Shown: positions 25,957 through 37,300 of the stretch, in pieces
Layout of the letters: each line of letters starts with the position of its first letter
Position numbering within the stretch: position 1 is the first letter of the stretch
NCBI GenBank assembly: GCA_030749225.1
Contig: JASMKO010000060.1
Location: 1-64,000, forward strand
DNA length: 64,000 bases
Origin: Verrucomicrobiota bacterium
GTDB lineage: Bacteria; Verrucomicrobiota; Verrucomicrobiia; Limisphaerales; UBA1096
Direction: 5' to 3'
Notes under the pieces: model-generated
Told to the model about the DNA's origin: nothing
What the model saw: the letters and a program-made list of their open reading frames with translations, nothing else
Database searches by the model: none
Program-made: the position numbers and the translations under genes

Positions 25957-26991
25957 TTATCGAACTAAATTGAAAGCGTGAAACATAGGCACCGGTTCAC
26001 GGCAAATCAGTTTTTGAACACGGTGATTTTGTGAATCCGCCACGTACAGGTTGCCCCTTGAGTCGAGTGCCAGGCTCCACGGATTATTGAACTGTCCCGG
26101 TGCACTTCCTGCGCCGCCAATGATCTCGAGCACCTGGTCGTCCGCGTCCAGTACCGTCACGCGACTGTTCCCAAACTCGCAGACATATTGCCATCCCTTT
26201 CCGTCTACACGCACGTCATACGGGTAGCTGAACTGGCCCCGCGCCGTGCCGGGGCTACCGTGCTCGCGCAGGAATGCCCCGTTGCCGTCGAACACCTGCA
26301 CACGGTGGTTGCATGAGTCTGCGACGTACAAATTGCCAGCGTCATCGAGCGAGAGCCCTTCGGCCCGGTTGAACTCGCACGGCTTATGGCCTGCCCCGCG
26401 GATTTCGATCTGCACCGCCTCGCGGGCCGGGCTGAACTTTTGCAATCGCTCGACAATCTGAAACTCACTGACAAACGCCGAGCCGTCAGGCGCAATTGCG
26501 ACCGCGCGCGGAAACGACAATTCGCCGCGCTCTGGGCCGTGCCGGCCCCACTGTGACAATAAGCGGCCTTCCGGCGTGAAATGGTTGATGCGCGAGTAAT
26601 GCGGCTCGACGACGACGATGTTCCCCTCGTGATCAAGTGCCATGCCTTTGGGCCGGCCGCGCTCGATCTCCGGCATTTGCCAGTGCAACAGATAGTTGCC
26701 ATCAGAGTCGAATTTTTGGATGCGCCCGGTCATGTCGCAGACATAGACATTGTCATCCCGGTCGACCGTGACCGACCGTGGCTTCACGAACTGCCCCGGT
26801 GCATTCCCACGACTGCCAATCACGCGCACCCCAGAGAATACTTCGCTCTCGAACGCCCCATCGCTTGGCCAAGGCTCACACCCTGCCGCCAGCCAAAGCA
26901 GGGCGCAACCCCCCGCCTGGCCAAGCTGTCGTCTCGTTCCGCCAATCACCTTCAACCCGCCCAATCCTCGTTGGCATCTCTGTTTTTTCAA
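25957..26991 (-). CDS. NHL-repeat lipoprotein
   Basis: A 344-aa protein with five to six NHL beta-propeller blades (KPRSVTVDRDDNVYVCD, RAEGLSLDDAGNLYVADSCN, NPWSLALDSRGNLYVADSQN). The N-terminus ends in LLWLAAGC with the likely lipidated Cys at residue 38. NHL propellers bind proteins or ligands and often sit on the cell surface. The start is uncertain: TTG at 26991 has a GGAGG two bases before it, which is too close to be ideal; a GTG at 26949 is possible. Its stop codon directly abuts the VWA gene start. Two copies of the genome's palindrome family (one exact, one degenerate) fall in the signal region. Confidence 0.82.
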   Translation of the reverse strand: MKKQRCQRGLGGLKVIGGTRRQLGQAGGCALLWLAAGCEPWPSDGAFESEVFSGVRVIGSRGNAPGQFVKPRSVTVDRDDNVYVCDMTGRIQKFDSDGNYLLHWQMPEIERGRPKGMALDHEGNIVVVEPHYSRINHFTPEGRLLSQWGRHGPERGELSFPRAVAIAPDGSAFVSEFQIVERLQKFSPAREAVQIEIRGAGHKPCEFNRAEGLSLDDAGNLYVADSCNHRVQVFDGNGAFLREHGSPGTARGQFSYPYDVRVDGKGWQYVCEFGNSRVTVLDADDQVLEIIGGAGSAPGQFNNPWSLALDSRGNLYVADSQNHRVQKLICREPVPMFHAFNLVR

Positions 26992-27057
26992 GTCCTCCCG
27001 GTAGATGACGGCAAATAACTTGACCCGTGGGAGGAGGCTGGACAGCCTGTCGGTCTT

Positions 27058-27969
27058 ATGTATTCCATCTCAATCCTTAGACGGTTTGTCGTTGTTGTGC
27101 TTGGCTTTTCTGTGGTTGGAGCGGCCCGTGCTGGGGATGCAAAAGTCACTCATCACTACGCCGAAAACGATGGCGTCAAGATTCACTATGCCACCGCTGG
27201 CGATTCCGGGCCATTGGTGGTGATGATACACGGCTTCCCAGATTTTTGGTATTCTTGGAATGAGCAGATGAAGGCGCTGCAATCGTCACACCGTGTGGTG
27301 GCGATGGATTTACGCGGCTACAACCGGAGCGACAAGCCGAAGGGGCTGGAGCAGTACTCAATCTCTGTACTGGTTTCCGATGTCGCCACCGTGATTCGCG
27401 ACGCGGGCGAATCGAAGGCGGTGATCGTCGGACACGACTGGGGTGGCATGGTGGCGTGGACGTTTGCTATGACAAAACCGGAGATGACCGAACGATTGGC
27501 CGTGCTAAACCTGCCGCACCCGAAAGGGCTGAACCGCGAACTGGCCAACAATCCAGATCAACAGCGCAACAGCCAGTATGCGCGGAATTTCCAACAACCG
27601 GGTGCGCACGAGAAACTGAATGCCGAGCGGTTGACTCGATGGGTCAAGGGGGAGGCCAAGCGAGCGAAGTACATCGAGGCGATGGAGCGCTCCGACATCA
27701 AGGCGATGCTCAATTACTACAAGCGCAACTACCCGCGACCTCCTTATAAGGAGGACACGTCGGAGCCGGTGCGGTTGAAGATGCCGGTGCTGCTTATCCA
27801 CGGGCTGGCCGACCAGGCGCTGCTGCACGGCGCGCTAAACCGCACGTGGGAATGGATCGATGGCGATCTGACAATGGTGACGATCCCGGGCGCAGGCCAC
27901 TTCGTGCACCACGACCGACCGAAGCTAGTCAGCGGCACTTTGAAGATGTGGCTGCTCCGCGACCGCTGA
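27058..27969 (+). CDS. alpha/beta hydrolase, epoxide-hydrolase type, exported
   Basis: A 303-aa protein with a signal peptide ([20 protein letters not shown], cleavage after ARA). The alpha/beta-hydrolase core includes the oxyanion motif [10 protein letters not shown], the nucleophile in VGHDWGG (Asp, as in epoxide hydrolases and haloalkane dehalogenases rather than Ser), and the catalytic His in GAGHFVHHD. It probably hydrolyses an epoxide or similar ester in the periplasm; the substrate is unknown. It is the only plus-strand gene between two trains of minus-strand surface-protein genes, and its stop directly abuts the end of the convergent 2109-aa protein. Confidence 0.88.
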   Translation: MYSISILRRFVVVVLGFSVVGAARAGDAKVTHHYAENDGVKIHYATAGDSGPLVVMIHGFPDFWYSWNEQMKALQSSHRVVAMDLRGYNRSDKPKGLEQYSISVLVSDVATVIRDAGESKAVIVGHDWGGMVAWTFAMTKPEMTERLAVLNLPHPKGLNRELANNPDQQRNSQYARNFQQPGAHEKLNAERLTRWVKGEAKRAKYIEAMERSDIKAMLNYYKRNYPRPPYKEDTSEPVRLKMPVLLIHGLADQALLHGALNRTWEWIDGDLTMVTIPGAGHFVHHDRPKLVSGTLKMWLLRDR

Positions 27970-30900
27970 TCACGGCTCGCGAATCTCGATGCGGTAGTAG
28001 CGGGTATGCTGCCGAGTGGGTAGGAACTCGGGGAGCCGGACGATGCCTGCGCTTGGCCTGGGATCGAGTCGGCCGACGGTGCGCCAGTTGTCGTCGGCCA
28101 AGTTGTCTCGGGCCTGTAGCCGGTAGGCGATCCCTGGGTGAGCCATGAACTCGACGAGGACGGAGCCGTCGATTACGGTGATGGACTCAAGGGCGAGGTG
28201 GCTTGCGGCGTCTGCGGGATTGGTGCCGGCGAAATATTCCGCGAGGTTCGTCAAGCCGTCGCCATCTGGGTCCAACCCGGCGTCGTCGACGCCAAGGCCG
28301 TGGGTGTTCTCCCAATCGTCCGGCAGGCCGTTCAGGTTGGCGTCGATCCGGTTGGGGGCACCGGGCGTGTCGATGCTTGGGAAGCGGGCGATCGCGCTGG
28401 CTCCGTCGGGGAAGCGTCCCTCGGAGACCCCCTCGGACTGGCGTGTAAACGTCACCTCGTCAACGAGCCGGTCGTCTGCGTCGCGCAGGGTGATACTTTC
28501 GCCGCTGCCGCGGAGCTTGAACGAGACATGGTCGGCACCGCGTCCGGCCCGCCCGTCGGCGATGATTTTTTGGAACGCAAAATAGCCGCCGCCTATGTAG
28601 CTATGGTTGGGTAGCCGGTGCAGTGTTGGGTTGGCGGGATTGTCGGAGAGTGCGAATCCCCCGACGGCCACGGGTCGGCCGGTGGGGTTGAACAACTCGA
28701 ACCAGTCGTCGTCCTCGTCCGGGTCGGCCATCCATTCGTTGATGCGGAGCTGGGCTGGGTCGCCGGTGGCGAGTGGTCGATTGGCTGCGCCCGGGGTGGG
28801 TTCGCCTGGACTCCATGCGGCGTGGGCCAGTGGGTTTCGGCCCAGCGCCAGATCCGGGGCCTGAAGGCCGAACACGATGCCGTCGAGCAGCGCCCCGCCG
28901 CGGGTCTGGGTGTCGTGAAGGTACAGCGCGTCGCCGGACGCCTTGAGGCCGAAGCCGGTGTTGGTGGCGGAGGCCGGGCGGCCGGGATCGCACTCGAAAA
29001 CTGCGTAGCCGCCGCCGGCGATTACGCTGCCGTCAGGGAAAACGAACCGATGCGGCGAGTCGGGCGAATCGCTCAGCCCCATGCCGGAGAGGTTAACGGG
29101 GACAACGAGCGGGTTGTACAGTTCCACCCAGTCGGGATAGCCGCCGCCAGTTGCGCTGAGGGAACGATTGTCGGCCAGGAACTCGTTGATCACGAGTCCC
29201 GGCGTGCCGTCGGCTGAGGCGGTTTCTGCCTCGAGCCGCAGGCCGAACACGATGTCGCTGCTGTTCCCGCTGACCTGGTGCACCTCGGCCGCGAGTGTGT
29301 TTTCACCCGGCTGAAGTAGCGCAGGATCGAGGTGAAACGGCCCCTCGAGCGTGGCGTTGATGATGTTCCGTCCAGCCAGCATTTCGTGGTGCGGCGCGGC
29401 GTCTGGCGGCATGCCCATGCGCAGCATCTCCTTGCCGTTAAGGTGGAGGATTGCGCCGTCATCGACCACCGCCCAAAGCTGCAGCCGGGTTGGGGGGGTG
29501 CCGCCGCTCCAGTTGAAACGGGTCCGGAAATAGAACGTCCGCGGGCCAAGCGCAAGCGGCGTGTTCACCGGGGCTGGCATCGGGCTGGACTCCTTGGCCA
29601 GCAGCGCCCGGCCGCTTGTCCAAATGGCATCGTCGAAGCCCGGCTTGGCCCAGTCGGCCGGCGGCGAGTCGGCGTCTTGGTGGTAGCGCCATAAGGCGGC
29701 CATCTCGACGAGGGTGACTTCGATCGGGGTCGGGTTTATGACCGGCTTGACCGGGTTGAGCGAGCCGGGGCTAGGCAGAGGCAACGGTTCGATCGCTGCG
29801 GCTCCGTCCGGCACGCGTCCCATCGACACACCCGGCGTTTGCGGGGCATACCAGATCTGGTCGACGACCGCTCCGTCCGCGTCGAACAGTGCGATCAACC
29901 CTTGGTCGGCGGAGAGTTGAAAGCCAAGATGCCGCGCCCCGCCGCCGGTCAGGAAGGCCAGCGCCTCACCGGCCCCGATAAAGGAGAGCGCCGGGAACAG
30001 CCGGTGGCTCGTTAGCCGTAGGGGGCGATCGGTGAGCGATACCTCCCGCAGTGACACCGGCAGCGCGGAGCCGTTGAAAAGTTCAACAAAATCGTCGTTG
30101 TTGGTGCTGGTGCCCTTGGCCAGCCACTCATTGATGCGGAGAGCCGAGGCGGTGCCAAGCGGGGCGGGGCGATTGGCCTGCCCCGGTGTGGGGTGCGCCA
30201 GTCCCCAGCCACCCGGCAGCCGGGCGATGGAGTGATCCAAGAGCTGCGGGCCGTACACCACCACGTCCAGCAGCCGCCCTCCCCGTGCCGGTAGGTCGAA
30301 CAAAGCAACCGACTCGCCGTCGTCGGCCAGCGAGAAGCCAAGGCTCAGGTCGGGCGTCTCCCGATCTCCCCCAGTGACGACCATCCGTTCGCCCGGCTCG
30401 AGTTCTGCGCCGTCAGGAAAGACGAACTTCGCTGGGACGTCCGGGTCATCCGTGAGGCTCATGCCGGAGAGATTCACGCTCAATCGGCTGCGGTTGTGAA
30501 TCTCGACCCAGTCGCCGTCCGCCGCCTTGACCTCGCTGATCAGCAGCGGCGTGGCTTCGTCGGAAACAATCCACGACAACGCGTGTGGCGACGGCATCCA
30601 CTCCCCGGCGGCGTCGCGCCCGAGGACCTCAAGCGTGTGTTGCCCCTCCGCCGGGATGGTGAGAATGAGCGGCTCCTCAATCGGTCTCGGCTCGCCGAAA
30701 TCCCCGCCGTTTAGCCGGAACCGGTAATGCGACAGGCCCGGCCCCCAGACGGTGAGCATCGTGTCGCGGTTGGGCGCGGGTGAGACCGGTGCGCCGCTCA
30801 GTAGGAGTCGGTCGCCTTCCGGGCCGATACCGCCGCCAAGCTGGCCCAGCCCGTTCGTGGGGACGGCGGGAGCCTCGATGTTGCCGTTGCCGGGCCGGAA

Positions 30901-33900
30901 CGGCGTCTCCACAAACAGACTGTGCGTGACGTAGCCGGTCGAGCCGGGCGGGAACAGCGCCGTGCAACCCTCGAACATGTTGTTCGTCCATTCGTTTTTG
31001 CCGCCATCGGGCACGCTGGCAAACTCGGCCACATAAACGGCGCAGTCAGAGAAGCGGTTGCTGTGAGCCGCCAGTGACACGCGGCCGGAGAGGCGAAGCG
31101 CGACGTCCGTCTGGCCAAGCCGGTTGCGCGCCAGTAACGCGCTTGGCCAAACGCCGTCCGTTGTGCCGTTGATGGAAACCATCGCCGAGCGCTTGGCCGG
31201 CGATTCCGGATGGCGGAAATTGTGGAACCGGTTTTCCCACAGGAAACTGTTGCAGTCGGACAATGCGACCGCCTCCCGGGCGCCCCCGGAAAAACGGTTG
31301 TCGCGCAGCTCCAGCCAGGCGGCGGGCTGGCCCTGGCCGTCGAACACAAAGACCGGGGCTGGGCGATCGCTCGCGGCAAAGTGATTGCCACGAAAGAGCA
31401 CTGGCGTGTCGCCGGAAAAACCGTTGCCACTCACGACTGGCAGCGCGACTGTTGCGGCTGTCTCGAACGAACAATCGGTGGCCACCAACGCCGAGTCGGA
31501 AAACCGGATCGCTGTGCCGAGCAGATCACGGAAGGCGACGCCGGACAACTCGACCCGCGAGCCGTCGGCCTGCACCGCGGGGGAGTCGGCCGCGACGGAG
31601 GCAATGTTCACGTCTGCCAGCCGGTTGGGCTGCACGGAATCGATCCAGCGAATCCCGCGCCAGCGATGGCTCATGCCTGGAGGCACGGTCAGCGTGGTCG
31701 GCCGGTTCGGCTCGCCGCTGATTACCAGCCGGCCGTGAATCTCGAGCTGGGTGTTTTCCCCGAAATAGACCATGGCGCCGGCCTCGATCGAGAGCGTGGC
31801 CTGTTTTTGGATGACTGTGTTGCCGGGAAAAAACCACGGGCCGGCGGCGGCGGACAGCACCGTGTCGTTCGTGATGAGCGCGTCGACCAACTGGTGTGCG
31901 CCGGTCTCGTGCCAAACCGTGAACTCGAGGCGGTCCACTTCGGCGTGGTCCGCATCGAAGGCTTGCACGCGGAGCTGATTCAGCCCCGGTTGCAGTTCGA
32001 AATCGTCCGCCCGCCACGTGGCTTCCCAGGCCGACCAGTTCACGGGAGCGCCGTTGATCATCATCGAGCGGGTGGCGATGGCGTTCGCCCTGCCCTCGAG
32101 CGTGATTTGCGGGGTTTGGGAGACGCGGTGTCCCTGCTTGAGTGGCAGGCTGGTTGAGAGGGTCAACACGCGTGGGATTTGCGACAAGATGAACTCGCGC
32201 CGGTCGGCGACAAACGCGTTCAACCGCTCGATCTCCGACTCATTCGCCCGACCACCCAACACGTGTTTGACAAAGGCCGGGAATTGGGCCTCCGAAAAAA
32301 CCGTTTCCGCCTGCCGCTGCAGCTCGGCGAAATAACGGGGCACGAACGCCGGGTGTTTCAGGAAACGGGCCACCTGGTCCGGCTGGGTCAGGTGGCCGCT
32401 GGCGTTGGCCGGCTCGGCGGCCTTGAAGAGCCCCGCGGTCGGGCTGCCGGGGGTGTCGCCCCGGCCGAGGATGGTGTCGAGGTCGTACGGCACCAGGACA
32501 TGCCGGTTACTGGACAAGTCCTTGAATTGGATGAAGTCATCTCCGATCCCATTGCCAAGGCCGGTTTCGCGATTGTCAAAAAACGTGTTGATCACGAAGA
32601 AGCGCAGCCAGTTGTCCACGTCGACCGATGCCTCGACGGCTGCAACAAATTCCTCCTCCGGTGTTTCGCTCAGGAGCCGGCACAGCCCAATCAAGTCCAG
32701 CCAGTCGTCCTCGGCGGCGTTGGTTTCCTTGAAATAGACCTGTCGGTACGGCTCGGGCTCCTCTCCGAGGTAGGCGAAGTCGGCCTCCATCGAGCCGGTG
32801 CGGAGGGTGCGGTAAATGTTCACGGGGCCAAGGTCGTGCGAGTCTCCGAAGTCGCTGTCCACCACGTCGTTGTGAGCGTACAGGCCGTACATCGGGTAGT
32901 TGGCCGCGGCGGTGTCTGCGCCGTTAAGGCGGACGCGCACCAGGCGCGAGCGGCCTATCAGGACACCCGCCTGCTGGCAGAGCGCGCTGCCGAGCAGCTG
33001 GAGGTGCGGGTATTGCGCGTTGAGGTTGATCTTTTCCACGCCGTGCCAAGGGGCATCGCTGGGGAAATCGACCCGGTAATTGTTCGGTGATTTCCAGCGG
33101 CTGCCGTTTCCGCGGTTACGGATGTCAACAAGGTAGCGGATCTGCTCCCTGCCGCTCATGTGGGAAACGAACGTGGCATTCATTCGTGCATCGCTGAACC
33201 GGCCGGTCGGATGCCGCACCATCTTGAGGAAATAATCCCGTTCTGTTGGCGTCATGATAATCCGGTAAAATGGAAGTGAATCGTCCGCTACCGCGTCATC
33301 CACCTGGTAGAGCAGGTTGGCGCGAGGCTCACTGTCCGGGACGGAAACCGCCGGGTGGTTGCGTGAGTTTTTTTGCACGTCGCTGGCCCGGATGAAAAAC
33401 TCAACCACCGTGCCGTCCGGAAACGCCGGGATGGTTTGCCCGAACAATCCGTCCCCGGCCAGGCCGTCCCCTTGCGCGCCGTCGTCGAGCAGAGGCATTG
33501 ACTGAAACGCCTCTGCCGAGGCAGGTCGGAAAAACAGCATGGCAGTTAAGCCGGCATTTTTTTCATCCACCAGCCGTGCGGTGACCTGCACTCTGCTCGT
33601 GGAGCGCGGCACGAGTGGCGAGTGGCGCACGTCGAGAACCATCGGGGGCGCGTCTGCTCTGAAGACGGAATTGGCCGCGCCCGGCGTGCCGGCCTCCGCA
33701 GTGCTGGCGGCCCAGTTTTGCCCATGCCGGTTTGAGAGGACCGGGTTGATGAGTTCGAGTGACCGGCCGCCGCCGTCGTGTTTGGCCAGCCAATCCCAGC
33801 CCTGGTGCTGGTGGTGCGGCTGTCCGCGCTGCCGAACGGCCCATTCCCCCTCGTCGGAGTAGGTCACGGAGTCGACCGTCTTGCCGTCGGCATCTGCCAA

Positions 33901-34299
33901 CCGGATGGTCTCGCCCCGGTTGCTTAGCTGCCCGTTCCACCCTGCCACGACCGGTCGGACACCGGGGTGCTTTGCCGCGAACCGGTCGACATCCGCCGCG
34001 ATTACGAGATAGCCGCCCGCCTGTACGGTGGTTTTCGGAAAATCAAACCGCACGCCGCGCCGCACCGACCAGCCATCGAGACTGACCGCCGCGCCGCTGG
34101 TGTTGTGCAACTCGATGAACTCCTCGCGGACATCCTCGGATGCAGGGTGGTAATGGATTTCGTTGATGACCACCCCGCCGAACACCGGCCAGGCGGCGAC
34201 CACGCAGGTGGCGAATAGCACGGCCCGCTTGGCCAAGCGGCGAATCCGCGCCGCGGTGCGCGAGCCAAACTCGATTGTTAATTGATGATGCAATGCCAT
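27970..34299 (-). CDS. giant exported LTD / CotH / beta-helix protein
   Basis: A 2109-aa protein from ATG 34299 (a TTG start at 34320 would overlap the upstream gene). Signal region: RIRRLAKRAVLFATCVVAA. Modules: lamin-tail domain (about 35-150, VVINEIHYHPASEDVREEFI), CotH kinase-like region (about 350-650, signature LVPYDLDTILGRGD near 601), beta-helix region (about 830-1080), several lamin-tail domains, a galactose-binding-like module (about 1535-1700), and near the C-terminus a Ca-binding stretch (LDPDGDGLTNLAEYFAGTNP) typical of PVC secreted proteins. Its N-terminal third is clearly paralogous to the 2452-aa protein. It starts 4 bases after the 1007-aa gene and is probably in an operon with it. 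Confidence 0.87.
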   Translation of the reverse strand: MALHHQLTIEFGSRTAARIRRLAKRAVLFATCVVAAWPVFGGVVINEIHYHPASEDVREEFIELHNTSGAAVSLDGWSVRRGVRFDFPKTTVQAGGYLVIAADVDRFAAKHPGVRPVVAGWNGQLSNRGETIRLADADGKTVDSVTYSDEGEWAVRQRGQPHHQHQGWDWLAKHDGGGRSLELINPVLSNRHGQNWAASTAEAGTPGAANSVFRADAPPMVLDVRHSPLVPRSTSRVQVTARLVDEKNAGLTAMLFFRPASAEAFQSMPLLDDGAQGDGLAGDGLFGQTIPAFPDGTVVEFFIRASDVQKNSRNHPAVSVPDSEPRANLLYQVDDAVADDSLPFYRIIMTPTERDYFLKMVRHPTGRFSDARMNATFVSHMSGREQIRYLVDIRNRGNGSRWKSPNNYRVDFPSDAPWHGVEKINLNAQYPHLQLLGSALCQQAGVLIGRSRLVRVRLNGADTAAANYPMYGLYAHNDVVDSDFGDSHDLGPVNIYRTLRTGSMEADFAYLGEEPEPYRQVYFKETNAAEDDWLDLIGLCRLLSETPEEEFVAAVEASVDVDNWLRFFVINTFFDNRETGLGNGIGDDFIQFKDLSSNRHVLVPYDLDTILGRGDTPGSPTAGLFKAAEPANASGHLTQPDQVARFLKHPAFVPRYFAELQRQAETVFSEAQFPAFVKHVLGGRANESEIERLNAFVADRREFILSQIPRVLTLSTSLPLKQGHRVSQTPQITLEGRANAIATRSMMINGAPVNWSAWEATWRADDFELQPGLNQLRVQAFDADHAEVDRLEFTVWHETGAHQLVDALITNDTVLSAAAGPWFFPGNTVIQKQATLSIEAGAMVYFGENTQLEIHGRLVISGEPNRPTTLTVPPGMSHRWRGIRWIDSVQPNRLADVNIASVAADSPAVQADGSRVELSGVAFRDLLGTAIRFSDSALVATDCSFETAATVALPVVSGNGFSGDTPVLFRGNHFAASDRPAPVFVFDGQGQPAAWLELRDNRFSGGAREAVALSDCNSFLWENRFHNFRHPESPAKRSAMVSINGTTDGVWPSALLARNRLGQTDVALRLSGRVSLAAHSNRFSDCAVYVAEFASVPDGGKNEWTNNMFEGCTALFPPGSTGYVTHSLFVETPFRPGNGNIEAPAVPTNGLGQLGGGIGPEGDRLLLSGAPVSPAPNRDTMLTVWGPGLSHYRFRLNGGDFGEPRPIEEPLILTIPAEGQHTLEVLGRDAAGEWMPSPHALSWIVSDEATPLLISEVKAADGDWVEIHNRSRLSVNLSGMSLTDDPDVPAKFVFPDGAELEPGERMVVTGGDRETPDLSLGFSLADDGESVALFDLPARGGRLLDVVVYGPQLLDHSIARLPGGWGLAHPTPGQANRPAPLGTASALRINEWLAKGTSTNNDDFVELFNGSALPVSLREVSLTDRPLRLTSHRLFPALSFIGAGEALAFLTGGGARHLGFQLSADQGLIALFDADGAVVDQIWYAPQTPGVSMGRVPDGAAAIEPLPLPSPGSLNPVKPVINPTPIEVTLVEMAALWRYHQDADSPPADWAKPGFDDAIWTSGRALLAKESSPMPAPVNTPLALGPRTFYFRTRFNWSGGTPPTRLQLWAVVDDGAILHLNGKEMLRMGMPPDAAPHHEMLAGRNIINATLEGPFHLDPALLQPGENTLAAEVHQVSGNSSDIVFGLRLEAETASADGTPGLVINEFLADNRSLSATGGGYPDWVELYNPLVVPVNLSGMGLSDSPDSPHRFVFPDGSVIAGGGYAVFECDPGRPASATNTGFGLKASGDALYLHDTQTRGGALLDGIVFGLQAPDLALGRNPLAHAAWSPGEPTPGAANRPLATGDPAQLRINEWMADPDEDDDWFELFNPTGRPVAVGGFALSDNPANPTLHRLPNHSYIGGGYFAFQKIIADGRAGRGADHVSFKLRGSGESITLRDADDRLVDEVTFTRQSEGVSEGRFPDGASAIARFPSIDTPGAPNRIDANLNGLPDDWENTHGLGVDDAGLDPDGDGLTNLAEYFAGTNPADAASHLALESITVIDGSVLVEFMAHPGIAYRLQARDNLADDNWRTVGRLDPRPSAGIVRLPEFLPTRQHTRYYRIEIREP

Positions 34300-34303
34300 G
34301 CCG

Positions 34304-37300
34304 TTACTCGTCCACCACAAGGCGCAACCTGAAAAAGCCCGAGTCCGGTTGAAGCGGGTTCAGGCGGGTCGCCCTGGTTTCACCGGCAGGGGCAAAGACC
34401 GGCTGGAACTGCTGCACGGTTTCCCACGGCGCACCGGTGGCCAAGCGGCGTTTGTGCTGGAGTTGATACGCCCGGTGCGGCTTGGCCTGCCATTGGAGCA
34501 GAGCGGTCCCGTCTTGGCTCCGCTTTGCCTCGAGCCGGATCGTGCTGAAAGGGTTGACCGGATCGGTATTCGCCGCCAGTTCCCAACGGTTAGCCAAGCC
34601 GTCCTCGTCAAAGTCGTCACTTGGCAGGATGTCGCCAATCCCCGACATGGAATCATCCGTCTTGGCCCGGACCATGCGCTGCTCCCATGCGTCGGGGAGG
34701 TTGTCCGCGTCCGCGTCCTCCGATTGGCTCGCGGTGAGTGACAGGTCGAAAAACAGGTCGGTGCTGTCCGGGCGCGTGTTGAATATGTGTACCGCAACGA
34801 TATTTTTTCCGGGTGCAAGCGACGGGATGCTAGCGGCTGGAAAAACGTCGCTCCACTCCCTCGGCGCGAAGTCAGACTCGCTGGCCCGGCCGTTGTGCGG
34901 CAGTTCCCCCAGCGGAAGGCCAACGCGAGCGAGTTCCTGCCCATTGATCCATAGGGCAAAGCCGTCGTCGTACGTCGCGGCAAACCGCAGCACGTCCGCG
35001 GCGTCCACCTGGCCGAGTGCGAACTCATGCCGCAAATAAACGGTGGTGTAATTGTCTCGCATGTCGGCCAGTGCGGTTTGCACCCCCTCGCGACCGTAGC
35101 CGAACGGCGCGGAACCGCTTGGCCAAGGGCCATCGTCAAAGCTGCGAGTCTTCCATGCGTCGCTTGGCTCGGACGCCTCCTTCACACCCTTGAGCCATTT
35201 CCATTGCGCTGATTTTTCTGCAATCCAGGTTTGCGGCGCGGCCGCTTTTTGCAACTGGAACCGCACCGCCGTCGGGCCCATCAACTCGCCGTTCACGGCC
35301 CCCGATAATTCCACCCGGAACGCATCCGTCTCCGTTATGCCAGGGATTTCCAGCGAGAGGTCCTTCGCTGTCTCTCCGGGTTGATACTCAACCACTCCGC
35401 TAGCGATCACGTCACTGGCTTCCCCGTTTTGTTTTTCCACACGAATATTGAAACGAACCTGCACCTGCTTGGTCGAGGGGCGGCTGAGGCCGACGGTGAT
35501 GCGGCGTGGGGCGATGGGCCGATCCCATTCCCTGAATCCCACGCCCGGCACAAACGGGGAGTCGAACAAAAAAGGCGTGAGCAACGCGGCATGATCGGCG
35601 GATGCCCACGGCTGGTTGTCGGGAAATGAATCGTGCAGCCGGGAAAGGTGGTTGCCGTCGATTTTCATTCGAGAGATTTTCTCCGCCCACAGGTCGCGGC
35701 TCAAGCCCCAGACATCGCGCCGGTTGAAGATGGAGAGGCTGGCACTCATGGTAAGGAGCCCGATATGGCCACCCGCGTAATTGTCGCCAAAGCGTGCGCC
35801 TACCCCGTTGCCGGTGAGCAGGCAGCGTTCAAGGCTGACATTCGGCGAGAGGTATCCGGCCTCGACCGCCTGCCCGCAGTTGAGAATGACCGTGTCGCGC
35901 ACGCGCACGATCTTGTCTGTCCCGGACAATGCCAGCCCCTCGTGGAAGCAGCTCTCGATCCAGCAACCGGAAACGGTCACCGTGCCCGGTGAGTCGCCAC
36001 CGGCGTCGATGCCGTCATCCTTGCACCAGCCGATGAGCGTGCCGATGACCTCGTGTTTGCCGAGGGTGAAATAAAGCGCATCATTGTCGCCGTCTGCGAA
36101 GGTGCTGTCGTCGTTCGGGAAATCGAGCAGCACGCTGTCGCGGATGGCCACGGAGCCGCCGTTGAACTGGCCGACGGTCTGGCAGCGTTGCACCACGCAG
36201 CGGTCGAGGGTGAGTCGGGCATCCTCCCCGTGGAACGCCTGACCGGCATTATTGATAAAGAAGCAGTCAGAAAATGCACCAGCGGCCTTTTCGCCCAGAA
36301 AAAAGGCGGCCTGCTCGTTTCGATGCGTGCCGGGGACGCTGTTGGCCAAGAACCACCATGGGTTTCCGCCGCTGCCGGTCACAAACGCCCAGTTCGCTTC
36401 CACCGCTGCCGTGGCTCCCCTCAATGTGACGCCACCCCATGGCGTGTCTGGCGATTCGGGGCAGAACACGATCGGGGCCGTCTTGGCGCCGTCGACGATG
36501 AGCCGACCGTGCACCGTTACCTCGACCTTTGGCGCCAGCTTGACGACGCAACCGCTTCGGATGATGAGAGTGGCGCCCTTCGCGATGTTCAAGCTGGAGG
36601 TCACATGGACGCGGGTGTCCGGCTTCCATGTCGTTGTTTTTTTAATGTCGCCCTCCACGGCTTGCCATGCGTCGTTGTCGATAGTAATGGTGTTTTCGGC
36701 TGACAACGGCCCGGCATGGAAGGGAATCGTTTTCGTTTCATCCACCGGCAGCAACCCGGAACCGACGCCCCGTTTCAGCCCGATGCCGTTGCTGCCCTTG
36801 AGCGGGCCGGTGAAATTTACGCGTCGGGCTTGCGCATCCATCACCATTGCCACCACCGGCACCGGCAGTCCGGCAGGGAAGCGGATCGGCATAAACAGTT
36901 CCAGCCGGGTGGTGTTCCCGGCGTTGGCCTCGAGCGCTTCGCCGGAGGCGATCGGCGGCAGCGGGGTCCACGGCGGCAGCGCCCACTCCGCTTGGCCGCG
37001 CGCCGACTGGATGACGAACCGAACTAGGCGGGTGTTTTCTCCCGCTTGACCAAGCGGCCGCTCCACCGAGTGCAGTTCATGATAGCCGGGAGCGGTCACA
37101 TCAATCCAGACTCCGGCGGGGATGCGCTGGCCGTCGAGCCGATGTTCGGCCGGAGCGATTCCGGTTTGGCTGACGCGAATGCGAGCCGGCCTGTTGGCGA
37201 CCTGCTTGTCCGAGATGCCCTCAATGATGATTCCGCCGTTGACTTGCGCTTGGCCAAGCGCGGCGATCACAAACGCCAGCGTGACGAAACAAAACCGGGA